Positions 46,568-56,845 of a stretch of DNA of 64,000 bases are shown in pieces. The position numbers and the translations under genes were made by a program. How positions within the stretch are numbered: the first letter of the stretch is position 1; each line of letters opens with the position of its first letter. This DNA comes from Botryosphaeria dothidea. Taxonomy: Eukaryota; Ascomycota; Dothideomycetes; Botryosphaeriales; Botryosphaeriaceae. The DNA is taken from contig WWBZ02000062.1 of assembly GCA_011503125.2 (NCBI GenBank), forward strand, positions 434,001 through 498,000. Reading direction: 5' to 3'. A model generated the notes under the pieces. That model did not search any database. It saw only the letters and a program-made list of their open reading frames with translations, and was not told the DNA's origin.

Positions 46568-48112
46568 ATGCTCCGCTATCGACCATCTGAGATCCGCCTA
46601 TCCTCCCAGGACGTCGATGACACCTCCAAGCGGCTGACATCACGGCGGCCTGCAGCGACTGCCCGCTCCACCATATGCCAACTCCCTGACACCACAAGCA
46701 CAGGCCCGCGACTTCGCAGGGGTCCCGAGCGCTCGCGCGATGAGTCAATCACCCATACAGATGCCAGCCAAGCTCCTCAATTCAGTGCCTCCTTCGAGCC
46801 AGCTATCAGTACTACAAAGCATGTCTCAACTTCGAGCACGGCCTGGGCTCCGCAGAACTCTGAGTGCCAACAGCGAGAGTCTTACCAGTCGCGTCAATTG
46901 CTGCAAGTCGACGGTCCGTCGGATCTCACTCGTCCTCCAGACGAGCGCTACATAGCCACTTCCACCGGAACGCACCGGGGATTGCCGGTATGGTACAACG
47001 CAAAAGTGAAGAGAGACTCTGTCATGGATGCTTCCTTCAATATGACGCATATGAGAGACGCTTTAGATGACGCAATTCCATCTATTCGTCTGCCCTCACC
47101 TACTTCCCATTCTCTCCCTGCTCTGACGAATCCCTCCCCTGTGAGGCGCGTTTCACGCTCCCCCAGTCTTAGCCTGGTATCCGAGCACAGCAGCCGCAAC
47201 TACTCGCAGCCCCCTCACCTTAGGACAGCGTCCACACCCGACCTTCTACGTCCTCTTCTTGGATCGACCAGTGCGCCTTCTACATGCTCTCGTCATGCAA
47301 GCGGCTCTATCTCTGCAGGCCACTCGCCGACGACGAGTGCAGCGATGCTGGAACTAATCCGCCAGGATTCATCACCCCTTGAGCGGCTTGAGCAAAAGAC
47401 GAGGTCGCAAATCTCTCGTGCGCTCTCGGCCCGGGGTTCTTCGGCTGGGGCGGCATCATCTCAATCCCAGTCACCGGCGTTTGGTGAAATGCGCATGCCT
47501 ACCTTCGAGTCCCCGGAGCGACCCTCTCCGCACCGCAGACGGGCTGCTCGATATCGGAACGCCCCTACTTTTGCGGAAATACCGAGCGCTCCATTCTCTA
47601 ATTCTTTCGACCTTCTTCCCCCATTCGAGTACTCGCCGCCCAGCCTCCAACCGGGAACGTTCATCGACCGATATCCCGGCAGCGCGACGACTGGTCGACG
47701 CCGCGGATCTGGTACCGGTCAGGGAGCAACATCCATGCCCTCGCTTCCAGCATCGCGTCCTGCTCGGCGCCGCAATTCCGGTCACAGCCACGCTCCGGTC
47801 CAGGTCCCGCGCAACACTCACCTGAGCAACACAAATCCCTGGTCCCGGATGCGCGGAGGCAGCGAAGATGCGATGGAGTCTCGTCGCAACACCGTGGGCG
47901 GGCAACAACGGCTGCGCAGATACCGGTCGATCTCCGCAAGGGTTCTTCCACCGTGGCAGGACGAACAGGAGAACTCGGGTCGGGCGGAACGCATGGCTGT
48001 AATGGCGGAGATCCAGGAGCGCAGGAGATATGTGGAGCAGACCAACAACGGAAGACTCGACAGGACGCCGCCGAGCCTGGGTAGGTTCGAAAGCACGTTT
48101 TTCCAGAATTAA
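46568..48112 (+). CDS. Ser-rich disordered protein, unknown function
   Basis: A stop-free frame runs from before 46106 to 48112. The GTG-initiated upstream part translates the repeat array, so I place the start at the ATG 46568 (MLRYRPSEIRLSSQDVDD; 514 residues); an ATG near 46393 is an alternative. The protein is Ser/Arg/Pro-rich with many RS/SP sites (RVSRSPSLSLVSEHSSRN). Short ordered segments are FNMTHMRDALDDAIPSIRLP, LELIRQDSSPLERLEQKTR and a C-terminal helix, RAERMAVMAEIQERRRYVE. It ends in SLGRFESTFFQN. No domain recognised; possibly a phosphorylated regulatory or cytoskeletal protein. In the first 400 bp a second frame also looks protein-like, so a hidden intron or frame error is possible. 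Confidence 0.6.
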   Translation: MLRYRPSEIRLSSQDVDDTSKRLTSRRPAATARSTICQLPDTTSTGPRLRRGPERSRDESITHTDASQAPQFSASFEPAISTTKHVSTSSTAWAPQNSECQQRESYQSRQLLQVDGPSDLTRPPDERYIATSTGTHRGLPVWYNAKVKRDSVMDASFNMTHMRDALDDAIPSIRLPSPTSHSLPALTNPSPVRRVSRSPSLSLVSEHSSRNYSQPPHLRTASTPDLLRPLLGSTSAPSTCSRHASGSISAGHSPTTSAAMLELIRQDSSPLERLEQKTRSQISRALSARGSSAGAASSQSQSPAFGEMRMPTFESPERPSPHRRRAARYRNAPTFAEIPSAPFSNSFDLLPPFEYSPPSLQPGTFIDRYPGSATTGRRRGSGTGQGATSMPSLPASRPARRRNSGHSHAPVQVPRNTHLSNTNPWSRMRGGSEDAMESRRNTVGGQQRLRRYRSISARVLPPWQDEQENSGRAERMAVMAEIQERRRYVEQTNNGRLDRTPPSLGRFESTFFQN

Positions 48113-48338
48113 TGCAGCATTGGTTTTGGAGTTGGAGTAAGGGATGCCGCGAATTGGGCGGCTTTTGGCAGAGAGGAAGCGTTGACAATTGGGTCTTTAT
48201 TGGTTATGCGGAGATTCACGGTGTGGCGGCGTGTAATGATCGACGACTAAAAAATAGTGGGAATCAAGTAAATCATTCATCTTACAAGATCGGTCTCTTT
48301 ATAGCAGACGGTTCAGCAGGCGCAACAAGCATGACTCC

Positions 48339-48421
48339 GTAGGGAGTGGAAGCATTCGTCCGGACGCAAGTGTATTGCATTCTCGCTAACAAAGCTATCC
48401 GGACGAATGCTTTCACTCCCC
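48339..48421. repeat. MITE-like element, best-preserved copy
   Basis: Left end GTAGGGAGTGGAAGCATTCG then TCCGGACGCAAGTGT; right end AGCTATCCGGACGAATGC then TTTCACTCCCC. Near-perfect terminal inverted repeats around a ~30 bp spacer. CATGAC occurs on both sides (48330-48335 and 48421-48426), a possible but unproven target duplication. Confidence 0.88.
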
Positions 48422-48507
48422 ATGACATTCTTGATCAGCCCTAATTTGGCGCTGCCGGTTGCAGCACCCCTCTATATTGCTGTATTATAACAGCAATGGC
48501 GAAGGCA

Positions 48508-48559
48508 GGGGGAGTTGAAGCATCTGATGACGTCCGGACGAGTGCTTCCACTCCCTATG
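48508..48559. repeat. MITE-like element, minimal ~50 bp derivative
   Basis: GGGGGAGTTGAAGCATCTG, then ATGACGTCCGGACGAGTGC, then TTCCACTCCCTATG. The two ends nearly abut, leaving a tight hairpin centred on CGTCCGGACG. This looks like an internal deletion of the longer element. Confidence 0.75.
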
Positions 48560-48970
48560 AAGATGTATTTGTTGAAGGCCACTTCCGCTACCCACCCGCT
48601 GCGATACCCTGCCGCATCTGCAACCCGCGCACTCCGGGTGCGATTAGGTCATGTTTGTTTAGTAAAGAGGTGTCACGAAGTGGCGGGAGAGGGAAAGGAT
48701 GACGTGTAATCAGATGCCGAGTCTCCGACTGGTTGGCGTGGACCCCTCTTCTAGGGCGAGCGCGAGCCTGCTTTTGCAACCAGTCTGGGGAAGCCTGCTG
48801 GGCGACTAAGTAAAAACTCCAGGGTCGCAGCTGCCGATGTTTAAAAAAGAACAAGACTTGATGCTGCTTTCTCCTCCGCTCTCCTTGCTTTCAACTTCTA
48901 TGGCTGGCCGTTTCTGCCGATTTCGAGGGCAGTGACAAATGCGCGCGCCTGAGCGGATGTGCTCGCAACG

Positions 48971-50393
48971 ATGCCAGAATCTTCCATCAGCGGCCTCCGG
49001 AGAGCATACAAACGCCTGAGGTTCCCCGGCGGACACGGCAGCGGATCGCAGCAAACCCCCGCCGACCACTCCGCCGTCGTCCCGCCGCCGCCGCACCCCT
49101 CGTCGTCGTCGTTGTCCTCCTCCCCCTCCTATCACGGTCCCCATTCGCGCTCCGCCGCCGCCCCCGCGACCGGCGAATCGAGTGGTGGTAGCCCCGCCAC
49201 CGCCCCTTCCGCACGCTCAGCCGCAAAGTCGTCATTGCCGGGCTGCCCCTCCCCCGCCGAAGCAGCAGCTGCAGCCACCAAGATGGCGCATGTCGCGGAG
49301 CAGCTCAAGGACCGCGGCAACCAGCATTTCAAGAATGGGGACTACGTCAACGCCGAGGCGCTGTACACGCAGGCCATCATGCGCAACCCGGCCAACCCGC
49401 TCATCTTCACCAACCGCGCCAACGCGCGCATGAAGCTGGCCAGCTACCAGGAGGCCATCGACGACTGCCTGAAGAGCATAGAGCTGATGCGGGATAATAT
49501 GAAGGCGTATACTTTCTTGGGTAGGTGCATGCGTGGTTCTTGGCGCGGGTTCTTGGGATGAGGGAGCTTTCTTTTAGAGTTTGCGTGATGTATGGGTGTG
49601 AATGCGGCGATGCGGTTTCACATCTGGCGTTGGATGTTTTGGTGGATGTTTCATTTGGGCTGGCGATGGAGGTACCAGAGACAAGGGTTTGGCTAACGGC
49701 GCAACTGTCCTCTTGCAGCGAAGTCGCAACTCGCGCTGAACCATCCGAACGAGGCGCTCTCCTCGGCCCTGGTCGCATACGATCTGTGCATTAAGTCGAA
49801 AACGCCGACGCGAGACGCGCAGACGATTTCGGCGCTAGTGCTGCAGTGTAAGAAGAGCAAGTGGGAGGGCAGGGAGAGGGAGCGGCTGAGGAGGAAGAAC
49901 CCGCTGCTCGCAGAGTTGGAGGACAAGATCGAGGCGTCGGCGAACCAAGAGCAGGTCATAATCAACGAGAAGGCTAGCAGAGGCGAGATGGGCGCCGTTG
50001 AGGCGGTCGAGGAGCGCACTGCGCTGCAGAAGGCGACGCAGCAGAAGATTGACGATTTGAGGTCGATATTTGCCATTGCAGACCCAGACAACATGGACAA
50101 GAGGGAGGTGCCGGACTATCTCATCGACAACATTTCGTTTGAGATTATGCATGATCGTGAGTTGAGACTTTTGGGAGAAGTGTATTTGAGAGTGCTAACG
50201 GGGCGCAGCTGTCATTACGAGGAACGGCCATTCGTATGAGAGAGCAACGCTCATTGAGCATCTCAAGCGCAGTGCGACAGACCCTTTGACCCGCGAACCC
50301 CTCAAGATCGAGGACTTACGGCCCAATATTGCATTACGTGAAGCGTGCAGCGAATTCTTCGAGAAGAACTCCGGTTGGGTTTACGATTGGTGA
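48971..50393 (+). CDS. CHIP-type TPR/U-box E3 ubiquitin ligase
   Basis: Orthologue of CHIP (STUB1): the TPR domain binds the C-terminus of Hsp70/Hsp90 and the U-box recruits E2 to ubiquitinate chaperone clients. Exons 48971-49520, 49719-50156 and 50209-50393; introns of 198 and 52 bp, phases consistent; 390 residues. The ATG at 48971 begins MPESSISGLRRAYKRL. The first ~104 residues are a Ser/Pro/Ala-rich extension absent from animal CHIP. TPR repeats start at 105 (MAHVAEQLKDRGNQHFKNGD; ALYTQAIMRNPANPLIFTN; SIELMRDNMKAYTFLG). A charged coiled-coil hairpin follows at about 215-300. The U-box (about 315-385) has PVITRNGHSYERATLIEHL and DPLTREPL. It ends KNSGWVYDW. The J-domain gene in the window could act on the same chaperones. 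Confidence 0.94.
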
Positions 50394-51229
50394 ATTGGTC
50401 AGGACTGGGAAGAAGTCCTTGCACCGTTGTACTATTTTCTTTATACATGCGGATGCATTGGTTTGGCGTTCAATGGTTTCTTCAGACGGGCGGTTGTGGC
50501 GGATACCCCTGCATCATTCTTCCCACTCACGATACAAACGGCCAACCCTTTTCTTGGTACAGATTCATTTAATCATGCTTTGACTCTTCTCAAAGCCTCC
50601 AGCAATTCGTTTCTCGACTATTTCCAGCGTGCTCAGCGTTCTTATTTGGTGTGATTTCCATCATCAATCATATGCTGGGAGCGTTGGCACTGCAATGGAG
50701 AAGCTGTATATCCTTTGCCAGAAGAGGTCGAGCAGGAATCAGAGTGACCTGAAAATAAAACTATTGCGGGTAGTAGTACTGAACGAAAATTTGTTTCTTT
50801 TAACCTGTCTGAGAACCCTTTGTACCCGTTCAGAGACATCCATGCGTTTCTCTAAAATTTTCAATAAAAAAAAATTTTTGTGTTCTTACAGAGGTATGGT
50901 GAAAGGTTCGCGGAAGGACCCGCAAACAACTTTTTTGGATGGTGTGGCTGCCTGACTTTGGCGGCAGCGAGCGCTCGGACTACTAGCGGGAGTTAGTCAG
51001 CGACATAAGCGAAGCCCGCGCAACCCACAACTTCGATTTTTCCTCGCAAAGCGATTTGACGACTCCATAAGACGACACACCGACGACCGACGCCGGAAAA
51101 CAGCCAAGGTGCGTAACGACGGCCTACGATGCGACGCGATGGGCGACTGCGGATTGAACATGGCGGCGCCCGAATTGCATCGATCTGGCAAAATTTTCGG
51201 GTCCTCAGGCTAACATCTTCACCAAACAG
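50394..51229. other. Intergenic; eL15 promoter and 5' UTR intron
   Basis: 3' flank of the CHIP gene, an A/T-rich stretch at 50860-50880, then the eL15 promoter. A good donor (AAGGTGCGT, GT at 51109) and a branch/acceptor (GCTAAC...CAG ending at 51229) outline a 121 bp intron in the 5' UTR whose acceptor abuts the eL15 ATG, a layout common for ribosomal protein genes. Confidence 0.55.
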
Positions 51230-52109
51230 ATGGGTGCGCTCAAGTACGTCGAGGAACTTCAGAAGAAGAAGCAGTCTGATGTGCTGCGCTTCCTTCTCCG
51301 CGTTCGCTGCTGGGAGGTATGAGCAACTCCATCGCTCTGCTCTGCTCTCGCTCGCTGCGAGTTGCGAGCAAGCGAAAATCCTTGGTGTCACTCGTTGAAC
51401 TTTGCTGAGAGTGCATCAATTTTAGCTCCGCCAGCTGAACGTCATCCACCGCGCCTCGCGCCCTTCGCGCCCCGACAAGGCCCGCCGTCTCGGCTACAAG
51501 GCCAAGCAGGGCTACGTTATCTACCGCGTTCGCGTCCGCCGCGGTGGCCGCAAGAGGCCCGTCCCCAAGGGTGCCACCTACGGTACGTTTTCTCACACTG
51601 ATGAGGGAGACCGAGCACTGGAGCGATTGAATTGGGAAGATTTGGGATTTTGAGCGAGATTGCTGACGGATTTGGATGTACAGGCAAGCCCACCAACCAG
51701 GGTGTCAACCAGCTCAAGTACCAGCGCTCCCTCAAGTCTACTGCTGAGGAGCGTGTCGGTCGCCGCTGCGCCAACCTCCGCGTCCTCAACTCCTACTGGA
51801 TCAACCAGGACTCGACCTACAAGTACTACGAGGTCATCCTCGTCGACCCCCAGCACAAGGCCATCCGCCGCGACGCCCGCATCAACTGGATTGTCAACCC
51901 CGTCCACAAGGTACGCTTTTTACGATATAATAAAGCATGGGAAGCAGGAGGGCTAACGGAGATTCTAGCATCGCGAGGCTCGTGGTCTCACCGCTACCGG
52001 CAAGAAGAGCCGTGGTATCAACAAGGGCCACAAGTTCAACAAGACCACCGCCGGTCGCCGCAAGACCTGGAAGCGTCACAACACCCTGTCCCTCTGGCGC
52101 TACAGGTAA
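51230..52109 (+). CDS. RPL15: 60S ribosomal protein eL15
   Basis: Structural protein of the large ribosomal subunit, cytosolic. Four coding exons: 51230-51316, 51426-51582, 51684-51910 and 51969-52109; introns of 109, 101 and 58 bp. The spliced protein is 203 residues, against the usual 204. The sequence is highly conserved: [20 protein letters not shown], then [60 protein letters not shown], and the end [17 protein letters not shown]. Exon phases agree throughout, and the codon choice (C-ending, AAG-rich) fits a highly expressed gene. It lies directly downstream of the CHIP gene on the same strand. Confidence 0.98.
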
Positions 52110-52947
52110 ATGTCGCGTCGCTGAGGCAGGAGTTCATGGGGATGGTTGCTGGGCTATTTCAAAAAAGCGTCTTCACTATCGTCGGCAGATTTCTCGAGTA
52201 TGGACCGGCTGGTTACCGCTGCTTGCGCTCGTCGTCGGCTCAGAGGTTGTCCATCAGGTAGAAATAATGGACGTTTCCATCACGGGAGTCTCATTGACGA
52301 CGAAAAAAATTAATGACTTGATACCACTTGAAACGTCGAACAAATATCCCCAATACTTATGAGACTTTAGGGCGCGTTTCTGGCTCGGTCGAATATACAA
52401 CTCCGCTTTGTTCTGATTCTCCATACTTGTTTCATATGCACGCCAGTCAATTTTAGACTGGTAGAGTGCTACTTCGTGCCATTCTTGTGGTTTTTGTGTA
52501 ATCTGAACGTTGTCATCTCAGCTTCCTCTTTCATGGCGGAAATTCGTACCATCCATAAGATGCAATCCACACGATATGCAGGAGTTGAAGGAATGGTCAA
52601 GCAAGAAGCAACAGGGCATGCGGGAGGCGTGCGTTGGTCTAGCCTTTGAGATGATGTCCAGGTTTCCTCGTTTTCCCCTGCCTAGAATCAACGGAAGGAT
52701 TTTTGGCTTCCTGCCTAGTACGGATGAGGGTTTAACGAGGCTGATATGTACAAGAAACCCCGAGCCAGATCAACGTCTAATCAAGCGCAGGGAGATCCGT
52801 CACGGTGATATTGACTTTCGGCCAGCGTTGTATAAGCAAGAACTGGAGTTGGACCCGCCTGCGAGTTACCACCAATATGTGTATATCAGTTGGACCTTTC
52901 AAGAACATGGACCACGCTAACGTAGCCGCAGTGGTGAACAACCATTC
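52110..52947. other. Intergenic, no supportable gene
   Basis: 3' flank of RPL15, then mixed sequence. A 136-codon frame (52510-52920) lacks an ATG start and a known motif. It might be a remnant of sequence captured with the HET gene, but I cannot show that. Confidence 0.4.
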
Positions 52948-54681
52948 CAATATTCAGGGTCACTGTCCGAGACATCTATCCGTATTATTCATCTTGAACC
53001 TGGACCGCCTCGATCGACCGTTGTACGCACCGTGTCAGCTTATTCAGTCAATGACCTCCCCTCGTATGAGGCTTTGTCCTACACGTGGGGCAACACGGAA
53101 GTACAATTCAACATATCATGCAATCGACAGAGATTGAGCGTGAGGGAAAACCTCTGGTGTAGCCTCCATCGCTTCCGTTCGACTAGAGAAAGTCGCATTC
53201 TGCGGATTGATGCGGTGTGCATCGACCAAATTAACACTGAAGAACGTAACCAGCAGGTTGCGCTCATGTGACACGTTTTCTCGAAAGCCAAGAACGTAAT
53301 TGTGTGGATCGGCGATGAGACGAGGGACAGCTCGTCCGCTTTACGCTCAATCAAAGATGTGCTCAGGAATGATGTCGTGATGAATGCGGCATCTCAGAAG
53401 CGACTATTGCTCCAGGAGGACCTCGCCACGCACGGCCTGCCTGAAATACACCATGCGGACTGGAGAGCAGTGGATAAGCTTTACTGGCGACCATGGTTTT
53501 TCGGATATGGATCATCCAGGAAATTACGCTGGCAAAAAACGCGAAGATACTTGTTGGAAAGGATGAAATATCCCGTGCTGATTTTCTAAGCGCCACAGCA
53601 CTTATATGCCAGTCAAACCTCGGGTCCTTGACAGATGTCAGTGTTGCACAAGTTGGGAGAACTCTCCAGATATGGGACGATTACCACGCGTCTGTGATGC
53701 TCTGCTTGGTCTGGCTGCGGATGCTGAAAGACTTGCTGTACGTTCCGACTACGGCATTTACAGTGCCGGACTCTTCATCAATGTAGCAGCGAGTCACCTC
53801 AAATCTGGATTCCTGGAGATTCTCAGTGCAAATGACAACATCTGCTGGAAGACTCGCCAGGATCTTCCTACCTGGGTTTCAGACTGGTCTGCGATACCTC
53901 GGAGCATGTTATATTTGTAATAAGGCTCGGGGATATCTGCTCATTCTGTAGATTAGTATGAACCAAAGCTACATTTTTCCCTGGACAGCCGCATGATTCA
54001 AATACGGGCTCTTCTGTCGATACAGTCTGTGCGGCTACATCCGCATATCTGTACGCCCGCCCCGAGCATCTCGGGAAGAAATGGATGAAATTGCTCAACG
54101 CTTTGTTCACCCCACAAGGGCAACAGTCCTTGCTTCAATCAATTATGGCAGCTCGCTTCCGTATATCGCAGCGCATGGCTCTCCGGCGCAAGTCCTACCT
54201 GACCGGCGAGGACATCGCAACCGCTTATCAACGCACCATCACTGCAGACTGTTGGCGCCGAACAGCGACTGAACAAACGTTACCAACGAATGAGGTCGTC
54301 GCCGACGCCGCTGTCAGCCTGCAGACGTTAAAAGCAGCATACGATGCCTTTTACCATTACTTTGTTGAATTTGATCATCAGAAGCGGATTCACTTGGATA
54401 CTGACCAGGATAATACTGATTCCGCAGGAAGCTGGGAGCGCGTCAAAGGCTTCTGCGACTCGGTCGTCCGAGCTGCGTACGCACGAAAGCTTTTTGCAAC
54501 CAAGAAGGGATATTTGGCCCTTGGTCCCCCTTCTACTAGGGTAGGGGATAGGATCGTAGCGCTTTTTGGAGGGCAAACACCGTACGTTCTTCGGCAAGTG
54601 CGAAAATGAAGGTACCTATTCATTGGCGAACTCTACGTCCATGGTCTGGTAAATGGAGAGGTGTTCGACACAGGGCTTTAG
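52948..54681 (+). pseudogene. HET-domain (heterokaryon incompatibility) gene, decayed
   Basis: HET-domain proteins mediate non-self recognition and programmed cell death after hyphal fusion. The three HET blocks are recognisable: SYEALSYTWG near the start, ILRIDAVCIDQINTEERNQQ in block 2, then KAKNVIVWIGD. The family C-terminus, GYLALGPPSTRVGDRIVALF then GGQTPYVLRQ, and FIGELYVHGLVNGE are also present. The reading is broken by an in-frame TGA at 53269-53271, a frame slip in a T-run near 53493, another slip near 53690, stops near 53918-53923, and a second in-frame TGA at 54607-54609, after which the same frame continues to 54681. Five or more lesions over 1.7 kb cannot be explained by short introns. 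Both TGA codons stand where CGA is plausible. Confidence 0.85.
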
Positions 54682-56845
54682 GAGTTCTCTACTGCGTAGT
54701 ACTTTCATTTGATCCAAAGGGTATATGCTCGCAGCATGCGATTACGGAGGACATATTTAGACATTGTTTGATAGAACGAATACCTTGCCAACGTATACAT
54801 TGCATACAAGTGAAATCCTAAATGTTAATTCCCTTTTCGCATTATGATAAGGCATGCCAGCTTGCGGAAGACCACAAGGAGCTTAATACGTTTCATCTCG
54901 TGTGTTTTTTTTTTCTACTCTACACCTAATTTAAACCCAAGATTCAAGCTTGAAAAACGGTTAGTGTGGTTTTGTTGGTGGGTTGTCTTTCTTCTCCGAG
55001 TAGTGGAAAGTTGACCGAACTTCTGAATGCAAAGGCTGCTTTACACTCCTTCATATAATCTCAGCAACAATTCAGTTCACAAAAGTCGTTCACTTTGCAT
55101 GTTGCCCAAAGTATCTACCTAGTATATACAGATTTAATTGCCAAATCCCTCTTGGATGGGCGAATTCCTATGTACGGCGTTTGTTGGCAGGGGCAAATAA
55201 GTTGCGGAGCGCTGAGGTGAATTTCTACCCGATTAGAAGTCAACACTGCAATTCAACCCACTGTGAGGAGAAACCGACACATAGCTCCTGCTAAGACTTA
55301 TGGCCGTGGCGCATGTCACCTTTAACAGGACAGGCCCCTCGGGCCGCAAATCCAGCCATTGCAGCTCGAAATGCACCCATCGTTCTGGCAGGCAGTGCAA
55401 CATGTAACGAGCGGGCCTCTACCTCTAAGGATCAAACACCAAAGAGGGTGGAAACCTGTCGAAGGGTTTTCCTTGAGTGGGTACAAGAAGAGGTACGTGA
55501 GGGACGAGTAGACGACTGAAGACTGAGCACTGCGTGCGAAGGCCTTGTTACCAATAGAGTCCAAATTCTATTGCGAAGTTGACCACGAAGGTCAAAGCTA
55601 TCTAAGGAGTGTGGTTTATATACACGTAGGAGAGTGTCTACAATCTAATATTGATCTGTTTGATCTGTGTTGCCTCTTGGGCAGGAGCGTATGGATCAGA
55701 CAGATCAATGTTGTCTTGATCTTATTGATCTGTCCCTTAATGCCTGAGGCATGCGGGATCAAAGGGATCAATTCCTTGGCATCACGTGATACACGTGACT
55801 CATGGTGGGTCTTCATGGCGCGTGTCTGCGCCCCGCTTGCTTCCCTTCCTACCCTATCCCGACTCTGTGAAGGCTGTGCCGTAACACAACATTCCTGTAT
55901 GACATCCATAATTAGCCATTGCGAGTTTTCGAGTTCAACTGTAGATGTTCGTTACCCTACACAACTGCTCGGCAGTTTCTTGCGGTGCTGCCAAGACGTT
56001 GGTGGCGAGGGCGAGCAAGCCGAGGAGGGTAAAAGTGAAACGCATCTTTGCTCAAAAATGGGCAAGTCTGAATAAGGGTGATAGGCAGGAATTGGTTGGA
56101 AAAGTTTATTGCGTGCTTCCAAACAAACAGGCGAGTGTAGCCGCTTTTAAACATGCTTAAAACCCCCCTCAGGCCATCATCGTCCGTCCGCTGGAAAGCG
56201 GCACACTCCCGTTTCATTTGTCATGCATATGAGAATGGTCAAAGATTCCGAAGTCGTCGGACGGTTGAATTCCGGCGTGAACAGGCCAACGGGCTTGGAA
56301 AAACAGCCTATATGCACGGCCGCTTGGGTAGAGAAGGTACTAACGTCCTGGACGGCAGTCGGAAGCTGTTGAGACGGACTATCCACTAGTCTTTGCGATT
56401 TTACTGGCTGGCGCAAGTTCGGCATGTTTCTGGTGTTTTATTGAGGGGCTTTCTCCATTGGGCTTCTTGCTTCATCTACCGACAGTGATGCCAAAACAGG
56501 AGGGTGTCTTCCATAGTCAATGTCATGCAGAGTATCTAGAGGCCCGAATAGAGAAGGCCAGAGGTATGAGAACTTCATAAAATGCAGCGTCAGGCGCCCG
56601 AGGGCGGGTAATCTGACCAACCTACGCTCAAAGAGGGCAACTCTTAACTCCCCTTTCTTTTGACAAGGATCGGGAGTTGGCTCGGCATTCATGTTTCTCA
56701 AGGCATCTTTGTGGCAAAGATGTTCGCTCAGGGAAACGCATACACTGACGATCAAGTATAAGTTGATAGGAAAAGATCTGTTGGGAAAAATCTACTTGCG
56801 CTTGCACTTCATTCCTTCGTTTCCACTGTAACCACGATACCTATC
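54682..56845. other. Intergenic with a GATC-rich inverted-repeat cluster
   Basis: AT-rich flank of the HET relic, a hairpin cluster at 55650-55772 and the upstream region of the esterase gene. Frames of 60-176 codons cross the hairpins and have no motif. Confidence 0.5.
55650..55772. repeat. Clustered TTGATCTGT inverted repeats (hairpin-forming)
   Basis: ATTGATCTGTTTGATC (55650-55665) pairs with GATCAGACAGATCAAT (55694-55709) with one mismatch. A second pair, ATTGATCTGTCCC (55724-55736) with GGGATCAAAGGGATCAAT (55755-55772), follows with a TGCCTGAGGCA palindrome (55741-55751) in its loop. Two CACGTG boxes sit just right (about 55783-55797). Probably a second miniature inverted-repeat element or a structured leader; unrelated in sequence to the GGGAGTGG family. 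Confidence 0.6.

Larger units (their letters stand above)
48113..48970. other. Intergenic with two MITE-like repeats; CHIP promoter
   Basis: Holds the full copy at 48339-48421 and the short copy at 48508-48559. The rest (48560-48970) is promoter and leader of the U-box ligase gene. Confidence 0.55.

Noticed and set aside
46513..46590. MSQTPSLP... as true N-terminus of the Ser-rich protein
   Set aside because: It is in a different frame, stops after 25 codons, and no donor site lets it join the main frame; retained only as a possible uORF.
55545..56075. 176-codon frame across the GATC-rich hairpins
   Set aside because: Runs through the inverted repeats and does not resemble a protein family.
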